From contig NZ_JACIEQ010000004.1 in assembly GCF_014196965.1 (NCBI RefSeq), positions 1 to 64,000 of the forward strand: 64,000 nt of DNA, written 5' to 3'. The notes under the pieces were generated by a model. It saw nothing but the letters and a program-made list of their open reading frames with translations, did not search any database and was not told the origin of the DNA. Positions 1 to 8,368 of this stretch are shown one piece after another; the stretch's first letter is position 1, and the number at the start of each line of letters is the position of its first letter. The position numbers were made by a program, and so were the translations under genes. This stretch comes from Actibacterium naphthalenivorans (GTDB taxonomy: Bacteria > Pseudomonadota > Alphaproteobacteria > Rhodobacterales > Rhodobacteraceae).

Positions 1-117
1 GCTATCTGGGGAGCGCACGCGCCATGGCGCTTGGCATCCCGCCACTGGCTTGGTTTTGCGCCGCCACGTGGCCGGTTTTTACTCCGCCGTTGACATCTGA
101 AGCGTTTCGCGAGTGTC

Positions 118-1728
118 TTGCAGCTGTCTCATACTGCAGCGGAGGCCGCGCGTGCCACAATAAGTGCTGGATTGGAGCGCGTGGCACCCTGGATAAGAGC
201 AGTGCTGCACCTGGTGGCAGGACCACAAGCACTTCAAGATTTCGACGAAGAGGGTGCCGATGTCCTCAAGGATGCACTTGCTCTCGAACTCGCGCTTTCG
301 AAACTGCTGAATGAAAAGGCTGTCACTGCGGACAAGGTTGTAGAGGTGGCCCGGACCGCGCTTGGCCCTAAGGATTTCCGCGAGGGGCTCCGGCTCGATT
401 TTGCTGAATTCAATTCGAGCTTGATAGCGCTCGGGATGGAACCAGAAGCGTACTCTGACACCCACAGATCGCGCCTCGAAAACTTCATCCGTGTGAAGGA
501 GGTAGAGATAACGGATTGTCTTCGCACGACTTCTGCTATGCGTTTGAAAAATATGGAACCAGCAGAGACCTATGGCGAACTCCGGGGGAGCTTTAGAAAC
601 CTGGTGCCGGATCCTAAATGGCTGCTGGAGTTCGAAGAGCCGCCGCAACATGCTCTCGCAGCACTTGTGAACTCATGGCTTGCGGAACATGAGGCGCCGC
701 CACTTGGTCATGCTGCCAAGAACCTTTCTCCTCTGTCCGAAGTACGCACGCACAATCACAAGTTTGTTCGAGAATTTATACTAGAGGCTGCGCCTATCGT
801 GCGCGCATGGTGCGCGAAGAACGAGCCGGACGGATCTACACCCGCTTTGCTTGCGGATGATGAGGGTAATCATGTTCGCAAGCGCCTCGACGACGTTGGT
901 GTCCTGGATTTCCAGCCGTTGGACCAGAATGCGCTGTTGAGATGGCTCCATGTGCTTGAACTTTGGCCAACCGCGATGCCGCTCGCACTCGATCTCGAGG
1001 GGCTGGGACTCTCTGAGGGAGACCTGTCGACGGAGAGCGTACGAGCTCGCGAGGCCAATGAGGAGCGGAAGAGAGAAGCGCGCTCCGTCCCTTTCAACGG
1101 TCGTTTTATCGACCCAATCGGCGCCGACCTGTTTCAGATATCAGAAGAACTTGGTCGGACGCTTTCGACAAAAGTGTTGGGGAGGTCGCTCGGAACAATA
1201 ACGGATCTTGCAGAACCCAACGGGTCCCCGACATCCAAGCAAAAAGAAGCAGGCGACCGCTCCCCCAAAGGCCGCAGACCGCGAGTTCCGGAAGAGAAAA
1301 CGGAACTCATCGGTCGGCTTGGCGAAGTGACGATCTACCATTGGCTTAGGAAAATTCTACCCAATCAAGATATTGATGCGGCGTGGCGCTCAGAAAATGG
1401 CGAACTGATCACCGGCCGCAAGGGTCGAGACGGGTTGGGATACGATTTCGAGGTAAGCTACCGCAACCAGATCTGGCAGATCGAAGTAAAAGCTAGTCTT
1501 GACGATCCTCAGTCGTTTGAGATGGGCGAAACTGAGGTAGCAGCTGCACGAGCCGCAGCACGACCACGAAGCGGCGTCCAGTATAAGATTGCCTACGTCA
1601 GCTACGTCTCTGAACCCGCGCGAGCGATGATCGAAATGCTTCCAAACCCTATGTCTGAAGACGGGGCGCGTGTCTTAGAACTCCGCGGCGAGGGCATTCG
1701 ATACGGCTTTCGTCGGAGCAAATCATGA
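118..1728 (+). CDS. DUF3883 (NO VEIN C-terminal) protein, C-terminal part of a larger protein, probably frameshifted
   Basis: The last 130 or so residues carry the DUF3883 pattern: GRLGE at the domain start, then GYDFEV and the nuclease-like IEVKAS, then a conserved Glu in ETEVAAARAAA. This domain ends many very large ATPase or helicase proteins, some from defence islands; it resembles the PD-(D/E)xK core. The first 400 residues are helical and match nothing I can name. The only start in this frame is a TTG at 118 with no good ribosome site. A second frame is open from the window edge and reads sensibly up to about position 130 (it includes ATWPVFTPPL), where the sense seems to pass into this frame. 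The gene is therefore probably the tail of a longer gene broken by a small deletion. Codons are much less GC-rich than in the neighbours, which suggests transfer. Confidence 0.6.
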   Translation: MQLSHTAAEAARATISAGLERVAPWIRAVLHLVAGPQALQDFDEEGADVLKDALALELALSKLLNEKAVTADKVVEVARTALGPKDFREGLRLDFAEFNSSLIALGMEPEAYSDTHRSRLENFIRVKEVEITDCLRTTSAMRLKNMEPAETYGELRGSFRNLVPDPKWLLEFEEPPQHALAALVNSWLAEHEAPPLGHAAKNLSPLSEVRTHNHKFVREFILEAAPIVRAWCAKNEPDGSTPALLADDEGNHVRKRLDDVGVLDFQPLDQNALLRWLHVLELWPTAMPLALDLEGLGLSEGDLSTESVRAREANEERKREARSVPFNGRFIDPIGADLFQISEELGRTLSTKVLGRSLGTITDLAEPNGSPTSKQKEAGDRSPKGRRPRVPEEKTELIGRLGEVTIYHWLRKILPNQDIDAAWRSENGELITGRKGRDGLGYDFEVSYRNQIWQIEVKASLDDPQSFEMGETEVAAARAAARPRSGVQYKIAYVSYVSEPARAMIEMLPNPMSEDGARVLELRGEGIRYGFRRSKS

Positions 1729-2155
1729 GGGGCGGCACACCACTTCTCGTCCTGGAGAAGGTTGGATATCAGGCCCATCCCCTCCGCCACTTGCCCCCGC
1801 GAAAGCGTTCTTCCGATCCAGCTGCGGCCGGATTTTCTCGTTGTTTTCGGGGGTTATACGGGAGGGGCTGAGCACTGGCCTCGGTGCGAGGATGGCCCAA
1901 AGCGTTCTCTCCGGGCCGACATTCTCTGGACCTCATGACTGCGGGGTTTTGGTGAATAGCTTGCAAGGCACTGAACTTTCGTAGTTTTTTGGCATGCCGG
2001 TCTGACCACTTCGATGTCAGTCGTTTCGGCTTATGGAACACAAATTGAACCACTGGCCAGGGCATCAGAAATCCCCGAATAGCTCTTGAAAACGTGCAAC
2101 CGTTTCACTGCTTGCCCCGCCGGCTCCCGAAACCGAGGCACTTGATGCTTGGCGA
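1729..2155. other. non-coding gap inside the island scar
   Basis: No open frame here has natural protein composition. A 98-codon minus-strand frame at 1769-2065 is Arg/Ser-rich and reads as noise. In frame with the integrase remnant, codons are open only from 2090, after a TGA at 2087. The stretch is probably decayed integrase and spacer sequence. Confidence 0.5.
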
Positions 2156-2401
2156 ATGCGCACCATCAAAAAGAAGATGAAGCACGAGAAGGCGAGCTAC
2201 TACAAAACGCACGGGCTCAGGAAAAACGCGACGATCGAGCTGTATCTGGCTGGATGTGATGACGAGATGGTCAAAGCCGTCACCGGTCACTCAGGCGTTG
2301 AAATGCTCAAAAAGTACGGCGGCCCGATCCGGCAAAGAGAGCTCGCGAAGCGCGCCCAAGAGGCAAGAAATCAAATGGAACGAAGCAAGACCGAAACGTG
2401 A
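2156..2401 (+). pseudogene. C-terminal remnant of a tyrosine recombinase (phage/island integrase)
   Basis: The 81 residues hold the end of a tyrosine-recombinase catalytic domain: HGLRKNA (the H-x-x-R box), then TGHSGVEMLKKYGG, with the conserved His and the nucleophile Tyr. About 300 upstream residues, including the first catalytic Arg, are missing. The frame is closed by a stop at 2087, so the gene is truncated and very unlikely to be active. It points at, and ends 69 bases from, the 3' end of the tRNA-Cys gene, which is where an integrase that used this tRNA as its attachment site would lie. It supports reading the sequence to its left as an old integrated island. Confidence 0.8.
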
Positions 2402-2469
2402 AAGTTTCAACGGTTGTTTCAAAAATGGCAGTGAAGGAGAGGAAGGATGACGCAAGTCATTGATTTTAT

Positions 2470-2543
2470 TGGAGGCGAGTACCGGAATCGAACCGGTGTA
2501 CACGGATTTGCAATCCGCTGCGTAACCACTCCGCCAACTCGCC
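2470..2543 (-). tRNA. tRNA-Cys (anticodon GCA)
   Basis: Read on the minus strand, the sequence folds as a cloverleaf. The acceptor stem is GGCGAGT with ACTCGCC, the anticodon loop holds GCA within GGATTGCAAATCC, and the T arm carries GGTTCGATTCC. The discriminator base is U and CCA is encoded (2470-2472). The 3' end faces the truncated integrase, so this gene is the likely attachment site of the element on its left. The tRNA itself is intact. Confidence 0.95.
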
Positions 2544-2563
2544 CGGTGCCTTGTGGTGCGGTG

Positions 2564-2592
2564 CTTTTATGGGGTTCGCCGGTCATACGCAA
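2564..2592 (-). promoter_or_regulatory. possible promoter of the tRNA-Cys gene
   Basis: On the minus strand a TTGCGT and a TAAAAG are separated by 17 bases, ending about 20 bases before the tRNA 5' end. Both hexamers are only moderate matches to the sigma-70 consensus. Confidence 0.3.
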
Positions 2593-2959
2593 CCCATCTG
2601 CTGCGGCACGGCTGCAATTTTCCGCAACAGGTTTGCGCCGTGTGAGACGCGCTGTGGGGGTGCCGTGGGCGCCGGCATCGAACGAGCTATTCCGGCCAGA
2701 TTCGAGGCCGCCGGAACAACACGGCGTTCAGGCGGGCGGATCACTGGCTCGTATATCGCCGCAAGCGAGCTGCCGCGGTTTGCAGAGGGCCGCCGGCCCG
2801 GTGATTTCATGGGCTTTGCGGGGGCATTTTACCGTGGCGTCATGCCCGGGCTGGCCGTGCGGACACAGGCGCGCCCGGCGGCGTGCTTGCGTGTTGCCGT
2901 TCAATAGTTTCTGTGTCATCACTGAAGCTAACCACAACTAGACCGAAGAGTTTAGTCAC
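2593..2959. other. intergenic gap between tRNA-Cys and pcm
   Basis: I see no convincing gene. A plus-strand frame from 2551 to 2907 stays open for 118 codons, but it lacks a ribosome site and has the Cys/Arg/Gly-rich composition of GC-rich noise. The last 80 bases turn AT-richer and must hold the pcm promoter, but no clean pair of hexamers stands out. Confidence 0.45.
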
Positions 2960-3613
2960 ATGACAGACTACGCCACGCGCCGCCGTATGATGGTGGACAC
3001 GCAGGTCCGCCCCTCGGATGTTACCAAGTTCCCGATCATCGATGCGATGTTGTCGGTTCCGCGTGAGGCCTATGTGCCCGCCAACCGCCGCGAGGCGGCG
3101 TATGTCGGCGAAAACCTCGATCTGGGTGGCGGCCGTGTCGTGCTGGAGCCGCGCACGTTGGCCAAGATGCTGGACGCGCTGGATATTCAGCCCGATGAGC
3201 TGGTGCTGGATATCGGCTGCGGGCTTGGCTATTCGACGGCCGTCATCGCGCGGCTGGCCGAGGCCGTTGTTGCGGTCGAGGAAGACGCCGGCATGGCGGC
3301 GGAGGCGCAGGACACTTTGTCGGAGCGGGGCGTGGACAATGCCGCCGTGATCGAAGGCGCGCTGGCTGCCGGGGCGGCCAAGCACGGGCCCTATGACGTG
3401 ATCATCCTTCAGGGCGCGGTCGAGCATTTGCCCGATGCGCTGCTGGCGCAGCTGCGCGAGGGCGGGCGGATCGCGGCGCTGTTCATGGAGGGCGCCTTGG
3501 GCGTGTGCCGGATCGGCTACAAGATCGATGGAAACGTAACGTGGCGATTTAGCTTCAATGCCGGTGCTCCTGTTCTGCCGGGCTTTGAAGAGCAGCGTGC
3601 TTTCATGCTATGA
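2960..3613 (+). CDS. pcm: protein-L-isoaspartate O-methyltransferase family protein
   Basis: This 217-residue protein has the isoaspartyl methyltransferase layout. An N-terminal [10 protein letters not shown] segment is followed by the active-site region (PREAYVP, then [11 protein letters not shown]) and the SAM-binding motif [12 protein letters not shown] at residues 81-92. The family repairs isoaspartate in aged proteins in the cytoplasm. Many alphaproteobacteria keep this short version directly upstream of a tolC gene, as here; tolC starts about 90 bases downstream. The family call is firm. Whether this shortened paralogue repairs proteins or modifies something else cannot be told from sequence. 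Confidence 0.85.
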   Translation: MTDYATRRRMMVDTQVRPSDVTKFPIIDAMLSVPREAYVPANRREAAYVGENLDLGGGRVVLEPRTLAKMLDALDIQPDELVLDIGCGLGYSTAVIARLAEAVVAVEEDAGMAAEAQDTLSERGVDNAAVIEGALAAGAAKHGPYDVIILQGAVEHLPDALLAQLREGGRIAALFMEGALGVCRIGYKIDGNVTWRFSFNAGAPVLPGFEEQRAFML

Positions 3614-3700
3614 ATTTCTGGCAGGGCCGAAAAAAGCTTACGAAAAAGCGCTATGGTCCGGCGAGCAGGTGAACATGTGATGCGAGGCAGAGGCGAGACA

Positions 3701-5071
3701 ATGGGAAAAACCTTCCGACACGCGGTGCTGGGCTTTGCCTCGGCGGCCTTTCTGAGTGGAGCGCTGGCACCGGCGGCCTCGGCCGAAACGCTGACCGACG
3801 CGCTGATTTCTGCCTACAAGAACAGTCGGCTGCTGGAGCAGAACCAGGCGCTGCTGCGCGCGGCCGATGAAAACGTCGCGCAATCCATCGCCGCGCTGCG
3901 GCCGGTGCTGCAGTTCATCGCGGAAGCCACGAATGTGGATACGCCGCAGATATCGAGCAACACCAGCGGCACGGTTTCGCTGCAGGCCAGCATGGCGCTT
4001 TTTGATGGCGGGTCGAACCGGATGGCGGTCGAGGCGGCCAAGGAGTCGGTGCTTTCGGCCCGTGCCAGCCTGGTCGGGGTGGAGCAGAACGTTCTGCTGA
4101 CCGCGGTTCAGGCCTATATGGATGTGCGCGCGTCCATTCAGAACGTGTCGCTCGCGCAAAACAACGTGCGGCTGATCAGCGAACAGTTGCGGGCCGCGCA
4201 GGACCGGTTCGATGTGGGCGAGGTGACGCGGACAGATGTGTCCCTGGCGGAATCGCGGCTGGCCACGGCGCAGAGCAACCTGGTGGCCGCCGAAGGCGCA
4301 CTGACCTCGGCGCGCGAAGTTTACCGGACAGCGGTGGGGCACTACCCCCAGACACTGACCGGCACGCCCCGCGTTCCGACCCTGCCCAAAACACTGGCCG
4401 ACGCCCGTTCCATCGCAGTGCGGGGCCATCCCAGCATCATTTCCGCCCAGCATGACGTGACCGCCGCCGAAATCTCTATCGCGCGGGCGAAAGCGGCGCG
4501 GGGCCCGTCGGTGTCGGCCACGGCCGCGGCCAGCCGGACCGATGGCGGGAACGATTCCAGCTCTGTCGGGCTGGAGCTGCGGCAGACGCTTTACAGTGGC
4601 GGCGCGCTGGTTTCGGTGCAGCGGCAAGCGGCGGCAAACCGCGATGCCTCGCGCGCGGCCCTGCACCGTTCCGTTCAGCTGGTGGAGCAGGATGTCGGCC
4701 AGTCCTGGTCCGGTCTTGCCGTGTCACGGTCGCAGCTTCTGGCCAGCGATCAGCGTATCCGCGCCGCGCAGCTCGCCTTTGAAGGCACGCGGGAAGAGGC
4801 CCGCCTGGGATCGCGCACCACGCTTGACGTGCTGGATGCCGAACAGGAACTCCTGGATGCCCGCACCGGGCGCGTCGATGCGGAGACGAACCAGTTCATT
4901 GCCTATTACAGCGTCTTGGCCTCGATGGGTCTTTTGACGGTGGAGCATCTGAACCTCGGTATCCCGACCTATGATCCGACCGCCTATTACAACGCCGTGC
5001 GGAACGCGCCGCTGCGCAGCATTCAGGGCGAGCAGCTCGACAGGGTGCTGAAAAACATCGGCCGCGAGTAG
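3701..5071 (+). CDS. tolC: TolC-family outer membrane channel protein
   Basis: The protein has a signal peptide (MGKTFRHAVLGFASAAF, cleaved near AASA-ETLTDA) and two copies of the outer membrane efflux repeat. It contains long heptad-rich helices and the turn-strand segments typical of TolC, such as RFDVGEVTRTDVSLAESRLA and its second-half counterpart EARLGSRTTLDVLDAEQELL. TolC trimers form the outer membrane duct for RND pumps and type I secretion. I start at ATG 3701, where the signal peptide begins; an earlier in-frame start at 3653 would add 16 unlikely residues. It probably forms an operon with pcm and the popZ-like gene. No pump or adaptor gene is next to it, so it is likely shared by several exporters. 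Confidence 0.92.
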   Translation: MGKTFRHAVLGFASAAFLSGALAPAASAETLTDALISAYKNSRLLEQNQALLRAADENVAQSIAALRPVLQFIAEATNVDTPQISSNTSGTVSLQASMALFDGGSNRMAVEAAKESVLSARASLVGVEQNVLLTAVQAYMDVRASIQNVSLAQNNVRLISEQLRAAQDRFDVGEVTRTDVSLAESRLATAQSNLVAAEGALTSAREVYRTAVGHYPQTLTGTPRVPTLPKTLADARSIAVRGHPSIISAQHDVTAAEISIARAKAARGPSVSATAAASRTDGGNDSSSVGLELRQTLYSGGALVSVQRQAAANRDASRAALHRSVQLVEQDVGQSWSGLAVSRSQLLASDQRIRAAQLAFEGTREEARLGSRTTLDVLDAEQELLDARTGRVDAETNQFIAYYSVLASMGLLTVEHLNLGIPTYDPTAYYNAVRNAPLRSIQGEQLDRVLKNIGRE

Positions 5072-5127
5072 TCACACCACTTATTGTGCGATTATACGGT
5101 GCAGGCTACTATACCTGCATCAGATGT

Positions 5128-5133
5128 AGGAGG
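5128..5133 (+). promoter_or_regulatory. ribosome binding site fixing the popZ start at GTG 5141
   Basis: AGGAGG lies seven bases before GTG 5141. An upstream in-frame TTG at 5084 has no such site, and translation from it would add residues unlike the family N terminus. Confidence 0.8.
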
Positions 5134-5140
5134 CCCGCAC

Positions 5141-5875
5141 GTGTCCGATTCCGTCAGGCAAGTGGATATCGAGGATGTCCTTTCTTCGATCAGACGACTC
5201 GTAGCCGACGAAGCAACGCAGCGCGGCAGCGCTGCAAGCCCGGCGGCGTTTCCGCCGGACGCGGGGGCGGGCAAGGTTGAAAAGCTGGTGCTGACGCCGG
5301 CGTTGCGCGTTGCCGACCCTTCGGTGGCCGATCCGGGTGCGCCCGTGGAAGATGCGTCGGGCGATGTGGCCCAGTGCGCTGCCGATGCCGCGCCGAAGGT
5401 GGCCGGGAGCGGCCCGGCGCCTGAGCCGCAGGCGGAAGCACCCGAAACCGGGCCAGAACCAGCCGGCGATGCCTGGGAAGAGATCTCTCTGGAAGAGCGT
5501 ATCGCAGAGCTTGAAGCCGCAATTTCAAACAGCGGTGAAGAGTGGGAGCCTGACGGCAGCGAACTTGACGGCACATCCGCCCGTTACGAAGAGGCCGCGG
5601 CGGCTGACGCGCCTGCACCCGCAGCCACGCCGGAAGAGGCCACCGCGGAAGAGGCAGCCCCGGAAACGGCGCAACAGGCCGATGCGGATCAGGAGCGCGA
5701 GCTTGATCTCGAAGACGAGCCCATGGTGCTCGACGAAGAGATGCTGCGCGACCTGGTCAGCGAGATCGTCCGTCAGGAGCTGCAGGGCGCCCTGGGCGAA
5801 CGTATCACGCGCAACGTGCGCAAGCTCGTCCGGCGCGAAATCAATCGCGTCATGGCCAGCCGGGACTTCGAATAG
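5141..5875 (+). CDS. popZ: PopZ-like (DUF2497) polar organizing protein
   Basis: The 244-residue protein has the PopZ plan. A short N-terminal helix (VDIEDVLSSIRRLVADE) is followed by a long Ala/Pro/Glu-rich acidic linker over about residues 30-190 and a C-terminal basic helical region (LRDLVSEIVRQELQ, then RITRNVRKLVRREINRVM) like the PopZ oligomerisation domain. In Caulobacter PopZ forms a matrix at the pole that anchors the ParB/parS complex. It follows tolC by 69 bases. In related genomes this gene usually stands before valS; here it is followed by a terminator and a convergent gene. The family call is good, but polar function in this organism is inferred. Confidence 0.75.
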   Translation: MSDSVRQVDIEDVLSSIRRLVADEATQRGSAASPAAFPPDAGAGKVEKLVLTPALRVADPSVADPGAPVEDASGDVAQCAADAAPKVAGSGPAPEPQAEAPETGPEPAGDAWEEISLEERIAELEAAISNSGEEWEPDGSELDGTSARYEEAAAADAPAPAATPEEATAEEAAPETAQQADADQERELDLEDEPMVLDEEMLRDLVSEIVRQELQGALGERITRNVRKLVRREINRVMASRDFE

Positions 5876-5891
5876 CGGCGGTTCGGAAAAG

Positions 5892-5919
5892 AAAAACACG
5901 CCCTTGCGGGCGCGTTTTT
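5892..5919. terminator. bidirectional rho-independent terminator
   Basis: The hairpin CGCCC-TTGC-GGGCG is flanked by an A tract on the left and a T tract on the right. It can therefore end the popZ transcript on the plus strand and the convergent DUF6280 transcript on the minus strand. Confidence 0.85.
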
Positions 5920-5941
5920 GATAATCCGCAACGGAGTCGGA

Positions 5942-6262
5942 TCAGGCGGCTTCGGCCTGCTCCTGAACCTGGCGACGCTCGCTTTCCTCGCGTGACAGAG
6001 CCACCGAGGTACGTACGCCCTTGCCCACGAATTCCATCAGCCCGGACACAACCCGTTCGTTCGGATCAATGCCGGCGCAGGACAGAACTTCCCGACCATC
6101 GCGCGAACGGGCCCAGCGGGCAATCTGCTCCGGCCCGTTTCCATATTTCTTGTCGTCTGCAATCGCGTCATCCAGTGCGGCCAGAACCACCGCTGCGAAA
6201 AGTTTCCGCGCGCGATTGCCCTGCTCGTGGTTGAAAGCGGTGCCATCAACGAAATCGACCAT
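5942..6262 (-). CDS. small conserved Rhodobacterales protein (DUF6280-like)
   Basis: This 106-residue soluble protein begins MVDFVDGTAFNHEQGNRARK and has an AAVVLAALDDAIADDKKYGNG stretch, followed by WARSRDGREVL. I recognise it as a protein kept with little change in roseobacters and probably named DUF6280; no function is known to me. The start has an AAAGGA ribosome site eight bases upstream. There is no signal peptide or membrane segment. The C terminus (SREESERRQVQEQAEAA) is a charged helix. It is transcribed away from efp and converges on popZ. Confidence 0.65.
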   Translation of the reverse strand: MVDFVDGTAFNHEQGNRARKLFAAVVLAALDDAIADDKKYGNGPEQIARWARSRDGREVLSCAGIDPNERVVSGLMEFVGKGVRTSVALSREESERRQVQEQAEAA

Positions 6263-6407
6263 CTCGTCGTCCTTTTATTCTTGCTCTTGCATTTTCAGGC
6301 GTGCCGCCGAATATGGCTTTTTTGGCGCGATTCGATATTGCATATTGGGAATGTCTGTCATGCACTCTTCGCATGCCTCCATTTCCGCTCTACCGTATTT
6401 AGTCGCC

Positions 6408-6436
6408 TTGCCAGCCTGTCATGGTCAAGATATAGG
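6408..6436 (+). promoter_or_regulatory. sigma-70-type promoter of efp
   Basis: TTGCCA and TATAGG are separated by exactly 17 bases, 43 bases before the efp ATG. The following leader is AT-rich and lacks a clear Shine-Dalgarno sequence. Confidence 0.65.
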
Positions 6437-6478
6437 AGCGGCAAAAGTGTGATCAACCTTTAAGCAAAGTTTTGTCAT

Positions 6479-7042
6479 ATGCCAAAGATCAACGGTAACG
6501 AAATTCGCCCCGGCAATGTGCTGGAGCACAACGGTGGCCTGTGGGCCGCTGTGAAGGTGGACCATGTGAAACCGGGCAAGGGCGGCGCCTTTGCCCAGGT
6601 CGAGCTGCGCAACCTGCGCAACGGGTCCAAGCTGAACGAACGGTTCCGCAGCGCCGACAAGGTCGAGAAGGTTCGGCTGGAGCAGAAAGACCAGCAGTTC
6701 CTCTATGAATCCGACGGGATGCTGGTGTTCATGGATACCGAAACCTATGAGCAGGTCGAACTGCCCGCAGAGATCCTGGGCGAACGCCGCCCGTTCCTGC
6801 AGGACGGGATGACCGTGGTCATCGAATATTACGAATCCGAGGCGCTGAACGCCACGCTGCCGCAGAAGGTGACCTGCAAGGTGGTCGAGACCGAGCCGGT
6901 GGTGAAGGGTCAGACCGCCGCCAACAGCTTCAAGCCCGCGATCCTCGACAATGGCGTCAAGGTCATGGTGCCGCCCTTCGTGGGGCAGGACGAGGATATC
7001 ATCGTCAACACCGAAACCATGGAATATGCCGAACGCGCCTGA
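6479..7042 (+). CDS. efp: translation elongation factor P
   Basis: The 187-residue protein has the three-barrel EF-P structure. The N-terminal KOW-like domain carries the tip loop KPGKGGAF with Lys34, the residue modified by EpmA/EpmB in Escherichia coli. The C-terminal OB domain contains the signature [20 protein letters not shown] enters the ribosomal E/P site and relieves stalling at polyproline stretches. No epmA-like modification gene is visible nearby. It has its own promoter and terminator, so it is a single-gene unit. Confidence 0.97.
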   Translation: MPKINGNEIRPGNVLEHNGGLWAAVKVDHVKPGKGGAFAQVELRNLRNGSKLNERFRSADKVEKVRLEQKDQQFLYESDGMLVFMDTETYEQVELPAEILGERRPFLQDGMTVVIEYYESEALNATLPQKVTCKVVETEPVVKGQTAANSFKPAILDNGVKVMVPPFVGQDEDIIVNTETMEYAERA

Positions 7043-7070
7043 GCGGACGGCACATCTTGTGGTCAAGACG

Positions 7071-7097
7071 GGGCAGGGCTGCGTGCGCTGCCCTTTT
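7071..7097 (+). terminator. rho-independent terminator of efp
   Basis: GGGCAG and CTGCCC form a six-base-pair stem around an 11-base loop, followed by TTTT. It lies 29 bases after the efp stop. Confidence 0.6.
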
Positions 7098-7217
7098 CAT
7101 TCGTGCAACGCTTTGGGCCTGTGCGCCGGGCGCGGGCTTAACCCGGCGTTCAGCGTACAAACCGTGCGATTCCGGGGGGCGGTTCGTACGAAACCCAGGT
7201 GACGGGCGCCGCCGCGT

Positions 7218-7919
7218 TCAGCATCCGCCGGCATCTTCGCCGCACGCGGAGAGCGCCGCGTAGAACGCCGCCAGGTCGCGGCCGGGCTCGGGGCGGAAGG
7301 GCGCGCCTTCGGCGATGCCGGCGATCCGGTCGAGCCGGAACATGCGAAAATCCTCGCGCAGCTCGCACCAAGCGACCAGCGTCCAGACCTTGCCCCAGAA
7401 CCAGAGGCCCAGCGGGCGCACCATGCGCGCGGTGGGGTGGCCCGCCGCATCACGATACTCGAGCCGCAGGCGCAGGCGCCTGTCCACGCCGCGCTCCAGC
7501 CGGTCGAGCATGGCGCGCAGGGCGTCGTCCATCTCGGGCATGGGCAGGGCGTGAATCTGAACCGCCCCGGCGCGCTGGCGGGCGGCGTCGGGCAGGACGG
7601 CGTCGATCTTCTGCATCGCCTCGTCGGCGGCGCGGGCCATGTCGAGCCCGCCCCAGGCGCGGATCAGCCGCGCCCCGGCGACAAGCGCCGCGATTTCGCC
7701 GGTGTTGAACATCAGCGGCGGCAGGTCATAGCCCGCGCGCATCAGATAACCCACGCCCGCCTCGCCCTCGATCGGCACGCCCGAGCCGATCAGATCGGCG
7801 ATGTCGCGGTAGATCGTGCGCTCGGACACCTCCAGCCTTTCGGCCAGATGGCGGGCGGTCAGCAGCCGGCCGCCCCTCAGATACTGAACGATCTGAAACA
7901 GGCGGTCGGCGCGGCGCAT
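7218..7919 (-). CDS. YafY-type transcriptional regulator (HTH + WYL domains)
   Basis: The 233-residue protein begins MRRADRLFQIVQYLRGGR. Residues 1-60 are a DeoR-like winged helix (LTARHLAERLEVSERTIYRD), and the second half is a WYL ligand-sensing domain (RMVRPLGLWFWGKVWTLVAWC, then FRMFRLDRI). Such proteins usually regulate their own small operon in response to a ligand. I start at 7919, where its ATG overlaps the stop of the upstream VOC gene as ATGA, so the two are translationally coupled. The protein ends in CGEDAGGC, with a Cys pair of unknown meaning. An inverted repeat in front of the VOC gene is a candidate operator. Confidence 0.87.
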   Translation of the reverse strand: MRRADRLFQIVQYLRGGRLLTARHLAERLEVSERTIYRDIADLIGSGVPIEGEAGVGYLMRAGYDLPPLMFNTGEIAALVAGARLIRAWGGLDMARAADEAMQKIDAVLPDAARQRAGAVQIHALPMPEMDDALRAMLDRLERGVDRRLRLRLEYRDAAGHPTARMVRPLGLWFWGKVWTLVAWCELREDFRMFRLDRIAGIAEGAPFRPEPGRDLAAFYAALSACGEDAGGC

Positions 7920-8302
7920 CAGGTGGCCGCGGCGGGCTGGAACAGGCCGATGGAATTGCCGTCGGGGTCTTGTGCATAGGCGAAGCGGCCGGGCGGGATG
8001 GTGACGACCGGGCCAAGCTCGGTTCCGCCCGCCGCGACCAGCCGCTTCATCGCGGCCTCGACCGTATCGGGCACCCACAGGTGGATGGTGGGGCCCTGAC
8101 CATCGGCGGCCGGGGTGCCGGGATAGAGATGGCCGGCGGTGCCGCTGTCATCGGCGGCGGCAATGAGGGCGATCGGGTTGGGGCCGGTTTCGTCGAGCTT
8201 CAGGGCGAAGTCGAACACGGCCTGATAGAAGTCCATGGCGCGGGGCAGGTCGGTGACGGGAATTTCCGCCCAGACAACGGGGTGCTGCGGGGTGTGGGGC
8301 AT
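7919..8302 (-). CDS. VOC (glyoxalase/bleomycin-resistance) superfamily protein
   Basis: This 127-residue protein has the paired beta-alpha-beta-beta-beta modules of the VOC fold: HPVVWAEIPVTDLPRAMDFY in the first half and FAYAQDPDGNSIGLFQ in the second. Metal-binding candidates include His7, Glu13 and the DPDGN loop. VOC proteins include glyoxalases, dioxygenases and drug-binding proteins, so the substrate is open. It is the first gene of a two-gene unit with the WYL regulator, a pairing often seen for YafY-controlled VOC genes. Confidence 0.82.
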   Translation of the reverse strand: MPHTPQHPVVWAEIPVTDLPRAMDFYQAVFDFALKLDETGPNPIALIAAADDSGTAGHLYPGTPAADGQGPTIHLWVPDTVEAAMKRLVAAGGTELGPVVTIPPGRFAYAQDPDGNSIGLFQPAAAT

Positions 8303-8332
8303 CGTTCTGATCCTTCGGTTGACGATGACCGG

Positions 8333-8368
8333 ACTATACCACAGCCCCCCTGACAGCGTTGTGTCAGG
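8333..8368 (-). promoter_or_regulatory. promoter with inverted-repeat operator in front of the VOC-regulator operon
   Basis: A 7-base inverted repeat, CCTGACA-N6-TGTCAGG (8349-8368), overlaps the expected -35 region of a promoter whose -10 on the minus strand is TATAGT (8333-8338). No good -35 hexamer is present. The site overlaps the last codons of ygfZ. It is a natural operator for the WYL regulator encoded in the operon, by inference. Confidence 0.55.

Noticed and set aside
2551-2907. 118-codon plus-strand frame between tRNA-Cys and pcm
   Set aside because: It has no ribosome site, a noise-like Cys/Arg-rich composition and no recognisable motif. The frame stays open as expected by chance in GC-rich DNA.
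6350-6425. Two CTGTCAT half sites before efp as a Pho box
   Set aside because: They are about 60 bases apart rather than 11, and the second lies inside a good sigma-70 promoter spacer. There is no reason for phosphate control of efp.
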